DNA of 64,000 nt, taken from positions 1 to 64,000 of the forward strand of contig DAOUME010000030.1 of NCBI GenBank assembly GCA_034411995.1, in the 5' to 3' direction. Shown in pieces: positions 17,016 through 25,672 of the stretch (position 1 is the first letter of the stretch; every line of letters begins with the position of its first letter). The position numbers were made by a program, and so were the translations under genes. Under the pieces are notes generated by a model. It saw only the letters and a program-made list of their open reading frames with translations, was not told where the DNA came from and did no database searches. This stretch comes from JAUVXJ01 sp034411995 (GTDB lineage Bacteria > Chloroflexota > Anaerolineae > UBA7937 > B3-Chlor).

Positions 17016-18745
17016 CTGAGATGGATCCTGTGACGTTGGAGGTCCTACGCAATTCTTTCCGATCTATCGCCGAGGCCATGGGCATCGCGGTATGGCGCAC
17101 TGCCTACTCTACGATTGTCCGCGACTCTAGGGATTGCTCAGCCGGCCTCTGTGACGCCGAGGGCCAACTCGTCGCCCAGGCCGATCTCATCCCGGCCCTC
17201 TCGGGAGCAATGCATGTGTCTCTGAAGGTACTGCTTAGAGACTACTTTCCCCTGGAGGAAATCCAAGAGGGGGATGTGTTGATACTCAATCACCCGTACT
17301 ATGGGGGTACCCACACCTCCGATATCATCGTGTACACCCCCATTTTCGTGGAGGAAGAGATCATCGGCTTCGCTGTGAGCATAGCTCATCACATCGACCT
17401 AGGAAGCATGCAAGCCACCGGTTTGGCTATCGCCACGGACTTATACCAGGAGGGTCTGCTGTTGCCGCCTTTGAAGCTCTACGAAGAGGGCAGGTTGAAC
17501 GACACTCTGATCAAGATGTTGCAGGCCAACGTTCGCTATCCCAAGGAGGTGTTGGGTGACCTAAGGGCTCAGATGGCAGCCAACGGCCTAGGGGTGAGAG
17601 AAATCCTGAGTTTGGTGGACAAGTACGGCAAGGAGACCGTCGTTTTCGCTATGAGGAAGGTCATCGAATATGGGGAGAGGGTGGTGAGGTCCGAAATTGC
17701 CAAGATCCCAGATGGTGAATACTGGTGCGAGGGATTCTTGGATGACGATGGCATCGAGCTAGGCAAGGCGATAAGGGTGGAGGTGAAGATCAAGGTAGAG
17801 AGAGGCGAAGTCACATACGACTTCACTGGTTCGGATTCCCAGGCGAGGGGCAATATCAACTGCGTACCTACGGCTGTCATTGCGGCTTTGGGTTATGCCA
17901 CGAAATGCATAAGCGACACTGAATTGGAGCAGAGTGAGGGTACCTTCATGCCTGTCAAGTGGGTACTGCCGACGGCAACGGTAGTCAATCCCACCCCTCC
18001 TGCCGCCGTTGGGAGAAGGCACATCCTTGCTCAGAGGATTGCGGACACACTGATCCAGGGCTTTGCGCGAGCCATGCCCGAGAGGATGCCCGCAGCTAGT
18101 TGTGGCAACACCTGTACGTTCACAATCGTTTATGGCAGCGAGATTCACTACTCGAACCTCGGTGGGGGTTCTGGAGCCAGCTGCCGAGGCGATGGCATGA
18201 ACGCCATCCAAGTACACTTGAGCAAGTGTATGGCACTGCCGATCGAGGATGTGGAGTTGATGACACCATCCTTCGTTGAGCGGCTGGATTTGAGGCAAGA
18301 TTCTGGAGGCCCTGGTGAGTATAGAGGTGGACTAGGAGTGAGGCAAGATGTCAGGGTCCTAGCTGACCAAGCCGTTCTATGTATCATTTCGGACGCTGAG
18401 ACTCATCCTGCTAGAGGTTTGCTTGGAGGCGAGCCAGGACAACCCGGGTGCAAGTTCCTGAATCCGGGGACCGCTCACGAGAAGCGTTTGCGCTCAAAGA
18501 CAGTCGATTTTCGGCTGAAGAAAGGCGACATCGTTAGCTTGAGAACCCCAGGGGGAGGGGGCTATGGTAGCCCTGTGAAGCGACAGCCTGGCCGGGTTCT
18601 GGAGGATGTGTTGAATGGCGCGGTGTCACTTCGTTGCGCCAAGGATGATTACGGGGTGGTGATTGATGAAAGGGAATGCCAAGTCAACGAGAGAGAGACG
18701 AGCGTGTTGCGTGAGAGTATGGCCCGTCCAGAGGGGTCAGAGTAG
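17012..18745 (+). CDS. hyuB: Hydantoinase/oxoprolinase subunit B (HyuB), second copy
   Basis: Starts MTEMDPVTLEVLRNSFRSIA within the hyuA stop region (ATGA overlap, AGGAAGGAG upstream), so the two subunits are made together. Conserved blocks: VWRTAYSTIVRDSRDCSAGL, LNHPYYGGTHTSDII, AHHIDLGSMQATG and RTPGGGGYGSPVKRQ. It is very similar along its length to the HyuB at 7658, more than to the one at 42536, which points to a local duplication with divergence. It is the last gene of the catabolic island before the base-composition change. Confidence 0.95.
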   Translation: MTEMDPVTLEVLRNSFRSIAEAMGIAVWRTAYSTIVRDSRDCSAGLCDAEGQLVAQADLIPALSGAMHVSLKVLLRDYFPLEEIQEGDVLILNHPYYGGTHTSDIIVYTPIFVEEEIIGFAVSIAHHIDLGSMQATGLAIATDLYQEGLLLPPLKLYEEGRLNDTLIKMLQANVRYPKEVLGDLRAQMAANGLGVREILSLVDKYGKETVVFAMRKVIEYGERVVRSEIAKIPDGEYWCEGFLDDDGIELGKAIRVEVKIKVERGEVTYDFTGSDSQARGNINCVPTAVIAALGYATKCISDTELEQSEGTFMPVKWVLPTATVVNPTPPAAVGRRHILAQRIADTLIQGFARAMPERMPAASCGNTCTFTIVYGSEIHYSNLGGGSGASCRGDGMNAIQVHLSKCMALPIEDVELMTPSFVERLDLRQDSGGPGEYRGGLGVRQDVRVLADQAVLCIISDAETHPARGLLGGEPGQPGCKFLNPGTAHEKRLRSKTVDFRLKKGDIVSLRTPGGGGYGSPVKRQPGRVLEDVLNGAVSLRCAKDDYGVVIDERECQVNERETSVLRESMARPEGSE

Positions 18746-18757
18746 TCTTCAAGTGAA

Positions 18758-18832
18758 ATGGCGGACCTCGATCGCTACATTATCGATCTGATTGCGCGCA
18801 ACATAAGCCAGCGCGGTGTCAACAGCAAGTAG
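18758..18832 (+). CDS. Possible 24-residue leader ORF before fumarase
   Basis: An ATG-initiated frame MADLDRYIIDLIARNISQRG plus four residues ends six bases before the GTG of the fumarase alpha gene. There is no good ribosome binding site. It might be a leader peptide that couples translation to the fumarase gene, a remnant of a longer gene, or chance. Confidence 0.25.
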   Translation: MADLDRYIIDLIARNISQRGVNSK

Positions 18833-18838
18833 GTTTCT

Positions 18839-19684
18839 GTGAGGGACATCTGGTGCCACGCAATAGTCGACACGGTTGCTCGCCTCTGCGTGGAGGTCAA
18901 CCAATTCCTGTGTGACGACTGCCTGGCGGCCCTGCACAGGGCCCTGGACACGGAGGAGTCTCCGGTAGGCCGCGAGATCCTGGAGCAGTTGGTTCGCAAC
19001 GCGGAGATAGCCCGCGAAGAAGGGATACCCCTCTGTCAGGACACCGGCCTGACCGTGGTCTTTGTGGAACTGGGTCAGGATGTGCACGTGGTCGGTGGCA
19101 ACCTCAACGAGGCGATCCAGGAAGGCGTGAGACGGGGCTACACAGAGGGATACCTGCGCAAATCGATGGTAGAGCGCCCTTTCTCGGCGCGGGCCAACAC
19201 CGGCGACAACACCCCGGCGGTGATTCACACCGAGATCGTGCCCGGTGACAAGCTCAGAATCGTGGTCATGCCCAAGGGCGGCGGCAGCGAGAACATGAGC
19301 GCCTTGGGGATGCTCAAGCCAGCCGACGGTCGAGAGGGCGTGATCCGCTTCGCGGTGGAGACCATCGAGCGAGCCGGGGCCAACCCCTGCCCGCCCACGA
19401 TAGTGGGGGTGGGCATCGGTGGTAGCGCCGAGAAGGCCATGCTGATGGCCAAGCATGCGTTGCAGAGGGAGGTGGGCCAACCTGGCGCCGACCCTGAGGT
19501 CGTCGCACTGGAACAGGACATCCTGACCAGGGTCAATGATTTGGGCATCGGGCCACAGGGTTTGGGTGGCCGCACGACCTGCCTGGCGGTCCACGTTGAG
19601 GTGTTCCCCTGCCACATCGCCAGCCTCCCCGTGGCCATCAACATTCAGTGCCACAGCGCGCGCCACAAGGAGGCCACCCTGTGA
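18839..19684 (+). CDS. Class I fumarate hydratase (or L(+)-tartrate dehydratase-like) alpha subunit
   Basis: The iron-sulfur hydratase signature is complete. PLCQDTGLTVVFVELG and CPPTIVGVGIGGSAEKAML carry two cluster cysteines, and GGRTTCLAVHVEVFPCH carries the third. RPFSARANTGDNTPAVIH and MPKGGGSENMSALGML form the substrate site. The GTG start at 18839 gives VRDI followed by the VARLCVEVNQF segment, the normal N-terminus. Together with the beta subunit at 19757 it interconverts fumarate and malate using an oxygen-sensitive [4Fe-4S] cluster. Its neighbour fumarate reductase would use the same metabolite. Confidence 0.92.
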   Translation: MRDIWCHAIVDTVARLCVEVNQFLCDDCLAALHRALDTEESPVGREILEQLVRNAEIAREEGIPLCQDTGLTVVFVELGQDVHVVGGNLNEAIQEGVRRGYTEGYLRKSMVERPFSARANTGDNTPAVIHTEIVPGDKLRIVVMPKGGGSENMSALGMLKPADGREGVIRFAVETIERAGANPCPPTIVGVGIGGSAEKAMLMAKHALQREVGQPGADPEVVALEQDILTRVNDLGIGPQGLGGRTTCLAVHVEVFPCHIASLPVAINIQCHSARHKEATL

Positions 19685-19718
19685 TGACGTTCCATGGGGA
19701 CAGGCGCAGAGCGCGGGT

Positions 19719-19739
19719 AGACAGGCCGTTGGCCTGTCT
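19719..19739. repeat. Perfect 9-bp hairpin between fumarase subunits
   Basis: AGACAGGCC-GTT-GGCCTGTCT is a perfect inverted repeat in the 72-base gap. No U-run follows, so an mRNA-processing or stability hairpin is likelier than a terminator. Confidence 0.6.
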
Positions 19740-19756
19740 CGGATAAGCAGGAACTG

Positions 19757-20302
19757 ATGGAGATCACTGCCCCTCTCACTCAATCGGTGCTGGAGCGGTT
19801 GCGGTCGGGTGACTCTGTGTGCATCAGTGGGGTGATCTACGTGGCTCGCGACTCTGCCCACCGACGTATGGTGGAAACTCTGGACAACGGTCAACCCCTC
19901 CCTTTCGATCCCCAGGGGCAGATCATCTACTACATGGGTCCCAGTCCAGCCAGGCCAGGAAAGCCCATCGGTTCCGCGGGGCCGACCACCAGCTACCGCA
20001 TGGATCCCCATGCTGTCCGGCTCATGCAGGCCGGCATCAAGGGCATGATCGGCAAGGGCAGCCGCTCCCTTCCCGTGCGGGAGGCGATGCAGCGGTATGA
20101 GGCGGTCTACCTTGCCGCCGTAGGGGGCGCCGGTGCCCTCCTGGCGCGGACCGTCCTCTCGGCGGAAGTGATCGCCTACGAGGATCTGGGACCCGAGGCC
20201 GTGCGTCGCCTCGTGGTGGAGAACTTCCCTGCCGTCGTCATCAATGACATCTACGGCGGAGACGCCTATGAGCAAGGGCGGAGCCAATACCGGCGACCTT
20301 AG
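19757..20302 (+). CDS. Class I fumarate hydratase beta subunit
   Basis: Matches the C-terminal swivelling domain of class I fumarases: LRSGDSVCISGVIYVARDSA, YYMGPSPARPGKPIGSAGPT, TSYRMDPHAVRLM and GIKGMIGKGSRS. Length (181 aa) is normal. It forms the active enzyme with the alpha subunit. A 112-base gap holding a small hairpin separates it from hdrC. Confidence 0.92.
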   Translation: MEITAPLTQSVLERLRSGDSVCISGVIYVARDSAHRRMVETLDNGQPLPFDPQGQIIYYMGPSPARPGKPIGSAGPTTSYRMDPHAVRLMQAGIKGMIGKGSRSLPVREAMQRYEAVYLAAVGGAGALLARTVLSAEVIAYEDLGPEAVRRLVVENFPAVVINDIYGGDAYEQGRSQYRRP

Positions 20303-20356
20303 GAAGCCCTGCTGAGGGAGGTCGCGGGTTGCTGTGTTCCTGGCTCAACACGAGAT

Positions 20357-20379
20357 GGCAACCCCTCGGTGGGGTCGCC
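20357..20379. repeat. Small hairpin between fumarase and hdrC
   Basis: GGCAACCCC pairs with GGGGTCGCC around a five-base loop with a single mismatch. It lies in the gap before hdrC; no T-run follows. Role unknown, perhaps mRNA segmentation. Confidence 0.35.
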
Positions 20380-20414
20380 TGTGAGATGAGTGATGGCGTA
20401 ACACTAGGGCGACG

Positions 20415-20822
20415 ATGAGAATCAGACTTTCGGCGGCCAGTGTGGGCAGCGACGCCGTGCGCAGGATCGAACAGCTGAGCGGGGAGGTACTGCTGAGCTG
20501 CAACCAATGCGGCAAATGCTCGGCTGGGTGCCCCGCAGCCTTTGACATGGACATGTTGCCTAACCAGGTCATGCGCTTCCTCCAGCTAGGGCTCGTAGAC
20601 AGGGTACTGCATTCCAGGGCCCCCTGGCTCTGTGCGGCCTGCCAGACCTGCTATGCACGTTGCCCCAAGGGAGTGGATCTCTCGCGGGTCATGGAAGCCG
20701 TCCGCGAAGTCGCGCTACAGGAGGGAGGCGATCGCGTCGATCCCACTTCTCTTTCCCTCAATGAGCTCGCCGAGTTCCCGCAGCAACTGTTCATCGCCGC
20801 CTTTCGGAAGTACACGGAATAG
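20415..20822 (+). CDS. hdrC: Heterodisulfide reductase-type iron-sulfur subunit HdrC
   Basis: A soluble 135-aa protein with two [4Fe-4S] motifs, CNQCGKCSAGCP and CAACQTCYARCPKGVD, spaced as in HdrC. It has no membrane helix, unlike DsrM, HdrE or QmoC partners. It would pass electrons between the HdrA flavoproteins and HdrB. It is followed 39 bases later by hdrB. Confidence 0.92.
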   Translation: MRIRLSAASVGSDAVRRIEQLSGEVLLSCNQCGKCSAGCPAAFDMDMLPNQVMRFLQLGLVDRVLHSRAPWLCAACQTCYARCPKGVDLSRVMEAVREVALQEGGDRVDPTSLSLNELAEFPQQLFIAAFRKYTE

Positions 20823-20861
20823 CGCGGACCACGAATCCGACACTCCCCAGGAGACGCCTGC

Positions 20862-21731
20862 TTGATCGAGATCCCCTATTTTCCCGGCTGTACCCTCAAG
20901 ACTACCGCCCAGGGGTTTGACGACTCAGTTCGAACCTCGGCGGAAGCCCTGGGGATCAGACTGGTGGAACTGCCCGAATGGAACTGTTGCGGGGCTACCT
21001 TCCCGCTGGTGGTGGACAACCTGCTGGACCTGGCCGGTCCCGCTCGTGTGCTGGCGGCGGCCAGGCAGATAGATGTTCGTCTCACCGTCGCTTGCACTAC
21101 CTGCTACAACGTCCTCAGACGCAGCAACTACGTTCTGACCCACGACGAGGAGAAGAGAGACAAGCTCAACTTCTTCATCGAGGCCCAGTACGATGGGAGT
21201 CTTCAGATCCTCGACGTGCTGCAACTCCTGAGGGACCAGGTGGGATTTGAAAAGATCGAGTCGCAAGTGAGGCGACCGCTGCACCACATACGGGCCGCAG
21301 CTTACTATGGCTGCATGGTGCTTCGACCGGAGAAGGAGGTAGCGTACGAAAACCCGGAAAACCCACAAGCGCTCGATGGACTGCTCAGTGCTCTCGGAGC
21401 GCAAATGATCGACTATCCGTACAAGACGGAGTGTTGTGGTTCGTACCTGTCCGTCGTCTCCCCCGGGACGGCGTTGGAAATGAGCTACAGTATCCTCGCC
21501 TCGGCCGCGAAGAACGGGGCAGACCTGCTGGTCACGAACTGCCCTTTGTGCCAGTTCAATCTGGACAGGCAGCAGGCTCACCTGGCGCAACAGCGGCCGG
21601 GCTATCGGCCCATGCCGGTCTTCTATTTCAGTCAGCTACTGGGCTTGGCCCTCGGTCTCCGGACAGATGACTACGGGTGGGACACCCATCACGTCGATCC
21701 CAGGCCCATCTTAGAACGCCTGGAGGGCTAG
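20862..21731 (+). CDS. hdrB: Heterodisulfide reductase-type catalytic subunit HdrB
   Basis: Two complete CCG domains are visible. The first uses PGCTLK, EWNCCGATFPL and CTTCYNVL; the second uses YYGCMVL, TECCGSYL and NCPLCQFNLD. In HdrB of methanogens these cysteines hold two noncubane [4Fe-4S] clusters that reduce a disulfide. Both sets are intact here. The likely start is TTG 20862 (IEIPYFPGC follows) with AGGAG upstream. In a bacterium without coenzyme M the substrate would be another thiol/disulfide or a protein partner. Confidence 0.9.
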   Translation: MIEIPYFPGCTLKTTAQGFDDSVRTSAEALGIRLVELPEWNCCGATFPLVVDNLLDLAGPARVLAAARQIDVRLTVACTTCYNVLRRSNYVLTHDEEKRDKLNFFIEAQYDGSLQILDVLQLLRDQVGFEKIESQVRRPLHHIRAAAYYGCMVLRPEKEVAYENPENPQALDGLLSALGAQMIDYPYKTECCGSYLSVVSPGTALEMSYSILASAAKNGADLLVTNCPLCQFNLDRQQAHLAQQRPGYRPMPVFYFSQLLGLALGLRTDDYGWDTHHVDPRPILERLEG

Positions 21732-21775
21732 GCCGCAAGCCATGGCTCCAGCAGCGACGAAGGAAGGCTTCTAGC

Positions 21776-23131
21776 ATGTCCCACGGGGGACCCACGACCA
21801 GGGCCCTGGTTATCGGCGGAGGGATAGCAGGCATGCAAGCCGCCCTGGACATCGCCAACGCGGGCTACGAAGTGCTCCTGGTGGAGAAGCTGCCTTCAAT
21901 CGGCGGCCACATGGCACAACTCTCTGAGACTTTTCCCACGCTGGACTGCGCTCAGTGCATCCTGACCCCGCGTACGGTGGAGGTGGGACAGCATGAGAAC
22001 ATCAAGCTCCTCTCCTACTCCGATGTGCTGGAGGTGGCGAGCCAGGTAGGTAGCTTCAAGGTGCGTATCCGTCGCCGTCCAGCTTATGTGAAGTGGGAAC
22101 TCTGCACCGGCTGCGGCCTGTGCGAGGAGCGATGCCCGCGGCGGGTCGTGTCGGAGTTCGACCGGGGTCTGGGCAAGCGCAAGGCCATCTACCGGCTTTC
22201 CCCACAGGCGGTGCCCAACAAGCCCGTCGTGGACCGCGAGAATTGCCTCTACTTCCGGAAAGGGCGCTGTGGCGTCTGTGCCCAATCGTGTCCCACGGGG
22301 GCTATCGACTTCGATCAACAAGCCTCCTTCGTAGAGGAGGACGTGGGCTGCGTGATCGTCGCCACGGGATACGATCTTGGTCGCATGGAACGCACACCGG
22401 AATATGGTGGAGGAGCCATTCCTGACGTCATCGATGGCCTGGCCTTCGAACGCTGGCTGAGCGCCTCCGGTCCTACAGCGGGAAAGGTCCTCCGACCCTC
22501 CGATGGTCGAGAGGCCAAGGACGTGGTTTTCATCCAGTGCGCTGGGTCCCGGGACCCGGCCCAGGGGGTTTCGTACTGCTCGAAGATCTGCTGCATGTAC
22601 ACCGCGAAGCAAGCCATGCTTCTCAGACACCGGGTGCCCGACGCCCGCGTGTTCGCATTCTACATCGACGTGCGGTCTGCCGGGAAGGGTTACGAGGAAT
22701 TCGTACAGCGGGCGGCTGAGGAGGATCACGTCCTCTACCTGCGCGGCAAAGTCTCCAGACTCTTCAGAGACGGCGACAAGGTGATGGTCTGGGGCGCGGA
22801 TACCATCAGTGGTGAGAAGGTGGAGATCGCTGCCGACCTCGTTGTCCTGGCTACCCCGATGCTCCCGTCAGAGGCCAGCAGCGAACTTGCGGGAATCCTT
22901 CAACTGGAGATGGACCAATTTGGCTTCTTCGGGGCCGTAGACGAGGTGATGAGCCCAGTGGAGAGCTCACGGCCGGGTATCTTCCTGGCCGGAGCGGGTC
23001 TGGGACCCAAAGACATCCCAGAGGCTGTCGCTCAGGCGTCCGCAGCCGCTGGCAAAGTGCTATCCCTGTTCGCGACCTGGAGGGCCGGAGATGACGCCAC
23101 CATGGAGGGCGCGGAGGCTGGTCTCCCGTGA
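21776..23131 (+). CDS. hdrA: HdrA-type flavoprotein, form 1 (core plus inserted ferredoxin domain)
   Basis: A thioredoxin-reductase-like FAD domain begins at once with RALVIGGGIAGMQAALDIA. It carries the HdrA-specific FPTLDCAQCILTPR segment, then an inserted ferredoxin domain (CTGCGLCEERCP and CGVCAQSCPTGAI). FIQCAGSRDP, YCSKICCMYTAKQA and GYEEFVQRAAEE follow. It lacks the N-terminal domain and the C-terminal ferredoxin of full HdrA. ATG 21776 is chosen for AAGGAAGG upstream. At 451 aa it resembles QmoA more than full-length HdrA. It overlaps the second HdrA by four bases. Confidence 0.92.
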   Translation: MSHGGPTTRALVIGGGIAGMQAALDIANAGYEVLLVEKLPSIGGHMAQLSETFPTLDCAQCILTPRTVEVGQHENIKLLSYSDVLEVASQVGSFKVRIRRRPAYVKWELCTGCGLCEERCPRRVVSEFDRGLGKRKAIYRLSPQAVPNKPVVDRENCLYFRKGRCGVCAQSCPTGAIDFDQQASFVEEDVGCVIVATGYDLGRMERTPEYGGGAIPDVIDGLAFERWLSASGPTAGKVLRPSDGREAKDVVFIQCAGSRDPAQGVSYCSKICCMYTAKQAMLLRHRVPDARVFAFYIDVRSAGKGYEEFVQRAAEEDHVLYLRGKVSRLFRDGDKVMVWGADTISGEKVEIAADLVVLATPMLPSEASSELAGILQLEMDQFGFFGAVDEVMSPVESSRPGIFLAGAGLGPKDIPEAVAQASAAAGKVLSLFATWRAGDDATMEGAEAGLP

Positions 23132-24858
23132 ACAGGATTGGCGTCTTTGTCTGCCACTGTGGTCTCAATATCGCCGGCACCGTAGACGTGGAGCGCGTGG
23201 TAGAGGATGTGTCACGTCTGCCCGGCGTCGACTATGCCGCGCACTACGTCTACCTGTGCTCTGACCCGGGGCAGAGGCTGATCCGGGAAGCCATCGACGA
23301 ACATGACTTGAGCGGCATCGTCATCGCCGCCTGTTCACCATCCATGCATCAGGCCACCTTCCGCAAGACCGCCGTCTCTGCTGGACTCAACCCGTACCTG
23401 GTGGAGATCGCCAACATACGCGAGCAGTGCGCCTGGGTGCACCGGGAGCGCACGGATGGCGCCAGCACAAAGGCGTTTCAGATCATCGCCAGCCTGGTGC
23501 AGAAGGCGCGGGCGAACGAACCACTATGGCCCCTGACCACTGCTCTCACTCGGAGAGCCCTGGTCATCGGTGGAGGCGTTGCCGGCATGCAGGCGGCGCT
23601 GGACATCGCGGATGCGGGCTATCCCGTAGTGCTTCTGGAAAAGGAAGCGAAGCTGGGTGGCCACGTGTCCAACCTGTCACGGTCCTACCTGAACTGCGGC
23701 GACCTGCGAACAGTGCTGTCCTCGATGATAGACCGGACGGCCAGACATCCTCAGATCACGGTGCTGACCAGCACTGAGGTGGAGGCCGCAGAAGGGTACG
23801 TAGGGAACTTCCTCGTCACCGTGAGGGATAGCCTGGAGACGGTGGCCTGCTCGCCACCCATGGCCAAGACGTTGAAAGTCGGCGCCATAGTGGCGGCTAC
23901 GGGATACCAACTGTACGCCAAGGAGAGGATGGAGGAGTACGGGGCCGGCAGGTACCCGGACGTAATCGACGGCTTGGAGATGGAGCGGATGCTGGATCAG
24001 GACGGGCCAACCAGGGGCGAGATCCGCCGCCCGTCAGACGGGACGGTCCCGAAAGAGGTCGTCTTCGTGCAGTGTGCCGGCTCGCGGGATCCAGTGCTTC
24101 ACAAGGGGTACTGCTCCAAGGTCTGCTGCCTGTACGTGGCCAAGCAAGCCATGATCTATCGCCAGCGGGTCCCGGACGGCCAGGCCTACGTCTTCTACAT
24201 CGACATCAGATCGCAAGGCAAAGGGTACGAGGAGTTCGTCCAGCGGGCCATGGAGGAATACGGGGTGCTGTATCTGAGGGGGAAGGTATCCCGAGTCTTT
24301 CCAGAGGGTGGCAAGATCATGGTCTCAGGGGTTGACACCCTGGCTGGCATCCCGTTGGAGATCGCGGCAGATCTGGTGGTGCTGGCTACCGCCATCGAGC
24401 CCAGCGCAGGTTCAGCCGAACTTGCCCATCTGCTGCGCACACCTCTCGATGAGGCGGGGTTCTTCAGCGAGGCCCACGCCAAGCTCCGACCGCTGGAGAG
24501 CGTGACCGCCGGCATCTACCTGGCGGGCGCCGCTCAGTTCCCCAAGGATATCCCGGAGACCATCGCTCAGGCGTGTGGAGCGGCGGCCAAGGTGCTCCAG
24601 TTGTTCAGTGGGCGAGAGCTGGTGCAGGAGCCATTGGTGGCACAGGTGGACGAGGAGTTGTGCTCCGGCTGCGGAATCTGCGTAGATGCTTGCCCCTACG
24701 GTGCCCAGAATCTGCACGGGAGACGCCCTGTCGCCCGGGTCAACCAGGCCTTGTGCCAGGGGTGCGGCGCCTGTGCGGTGGCGTGTCCCAGCAAGGCCTG
24801 CACAATGCGCAACCTGACCCCAGACCAAATCATGTCCATGCTGGATGTTCTGCTGTAA
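23128..24858 (+). CDS. hdrA: HdrA-type flavoprotein, form 2 (N-terminal domain and C-terminal ferredoxin)
   Basis: Begins with the HdrA N-terminal domain (GVFVCHCGLNIAGTVDV and IAACSPSMHQATF). The FAD domain follows (ALVIGGGVAGMQAALDIA, FVQCAGSRDP, YCSKVCCLYVAKQA). It ends with two [4Fe-4S] motifs, CSGCGICVDACPYGA and CQGCGACAVACPSKA. It lacks the inserted ferredoxin of the first HdrA, and its FAD domain has LNCGDLRT where form 1 has the two-cysteine DCAQC. The two proteins together therefore carry one full set of HdrA domains plus a second FAD. The GTG start overlaps the preceding TGA. Confidence 0.92.
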   Translation: MNRIGVFVCHCGLNIAGTVDVERVVEDVSRLPGVDYAAHYVYLCSDPGQRLIREAIDEHDLSGIVIAACSPSMHQATFRKTAVSAGLNPYLVEIANIREQCAWVHRERTDGASTKAFQIIASLVQKARANEPLWPLTTALTRRALVIGGGVAGMQAALDIADAGYPVVLLEKEAKLGGHVSNLSRSYLNCGDLRTVLSSMIDRTARHPQITVLTSTEVEAAEGYVGNFLVTVRDSLETVACSPPMAKTLKVGAIVAATGYQLYAKERMEEYGAGRYPDVIDGLEMERMLDQDGPTRGEIRRPSDGTVPKEVVFVQCAGSRDPVLHKGYCSKVCCLYVAKQAMIYRQRVPDGQAYVFYIDIRSQGKGYEEFVQRAMEEYGVLYLRGKVSRVFPEGGKIMVSGVDTLAGIPLEIAADLVVLATAIEPSAGSAELAHLLRTPLDEAGFFSEAHAKLRPLESVTAGIYLAGAAQFPKDIPETIAQACGAAAKVLQLFSGRELVQEPLVAQVDEELCSGCGICVDACPYGAQNLHGRRPVARVNQALCQGCGACAVACPSKACTMRNLTPDQIMSMLDVLL

Positions 24859-24977
24859 GTAGGGCGCGGGTGGGCTCTGTAAATGGGCATCGCAGAGACG
24901 CTGAGGACGACAAGCTCATCCAGCGCTCACGCAGGCGCGCTCCGTTGCCCGGTGCGCATGGTGGAGAGGTGGAGAAG

Positions 24978-25655
24978 GTGAGTGAGGAAATGATTCCCAT
25001 CTTCATCATGGGAAAGATGTACATGGTGCCCCCAAGCTTGACGATCATGAAAGCCATGGAATACGCCGGCTATCAGTTAGTGCGGGGCGTGGGCTGCCGA
25101 GGAGGCTTCTGCGGAGCCTGTGCAACCGTGTATCGCCTCCCTGGTGACTATCGTCTGCAAGTGGGCCTTGCCTGCCAGACACTGATCGAGCCCGGCATGT
25201 ACCTGGCTCAGATACCATTCTATCCAGCCCATCGTGCCGAGTACCAGCTCGAAGAACTCGACCCAACCTTCGGGAGCCTGGCCAAGACTTATCCCCACTT
25301 GCTCCGTTGCCTGAGTTGCGGCACCTGCACGAAAGTCTGTCCGCAGGGCATCGACGTGAAGCAGTTCATGGCCGAAGCCATGAAGGGGGACATCGCGTCA
25401 GTCGCTGATCGCTCGTTCGACTGCATCATGTGTGGCCTCTGTGTCTCTCGCTGCCCCGCCGAAGAGGTGCAGCCCAACATCGCCATACTCTGTCGTCGGC
25501 TGTATGGCAGGTACCTGGCGCCCGTGTCGACCCATCTGACAGAGCGCATCGCCGCCATCGAAGCGGGGGAGTACGACGTGGAACTCTCCGCCATCGAAGC
25601 GCTCAGTAGATCGGAGCTACGGAAGATGTATGAGGAGCGCGAAATCGAGCCCTAG
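24978..25655 (+). CDS. Succinate dehydrogenase/fumarate reductase-type iron-sulfur subunit (SdhB/TfrB-like)
   Basis: The N-terminal half is a [2Fe-2S] ferredoxin fold with CRGGFCGAC and a distal cysteine in LACQTLIEPG. The C-terminal half has two [4Fe-4S] motifs, CLSCGTCTKVCPQGID and CIMCGLCVSRCPAEEVQPN. This is the SdhB/TfrB plan, but without the CCG domains fused to TfrB in methanogens; those are on the separate HdrB. Start is GTG 24978 or ATG 24990; both leave the ferredoxin domain intact. It precedes the flavoprotein by 17 bases and should link FAD in that subunit to HdrC. Confidence 0.88.
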   Translation: MSEEMIPIFIMGKMYMVPPSLTIMKAMEYAGYQLVRGVGCRGGFCGACATVYRLPGDYRLQVGLACQTLIEPGMYLAQIPFYPAHRAEYQLEELDPTFGSLAKTYPHLLRCLSCGTCTKVCPQGIDVKQFMAEAMKGDIASVADRSFDCIMCGLCVSRCPAEEVQPNIAILCRRLYGRYLAPVSTHLTERIAAIEAGEYDVELSAIEALSRSELRKMYEEREIEP

Positions 25656-25672
25656 CTGATCGGGGAGGCAAG

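Noticed and set aside
18749..20287. Long reverse-strand open frame across the fumarase genes
   Set aside because: Antisense to two well-supported fumarase subunits; amino acid composition is typical of a shadow frame rich in His and Gly.
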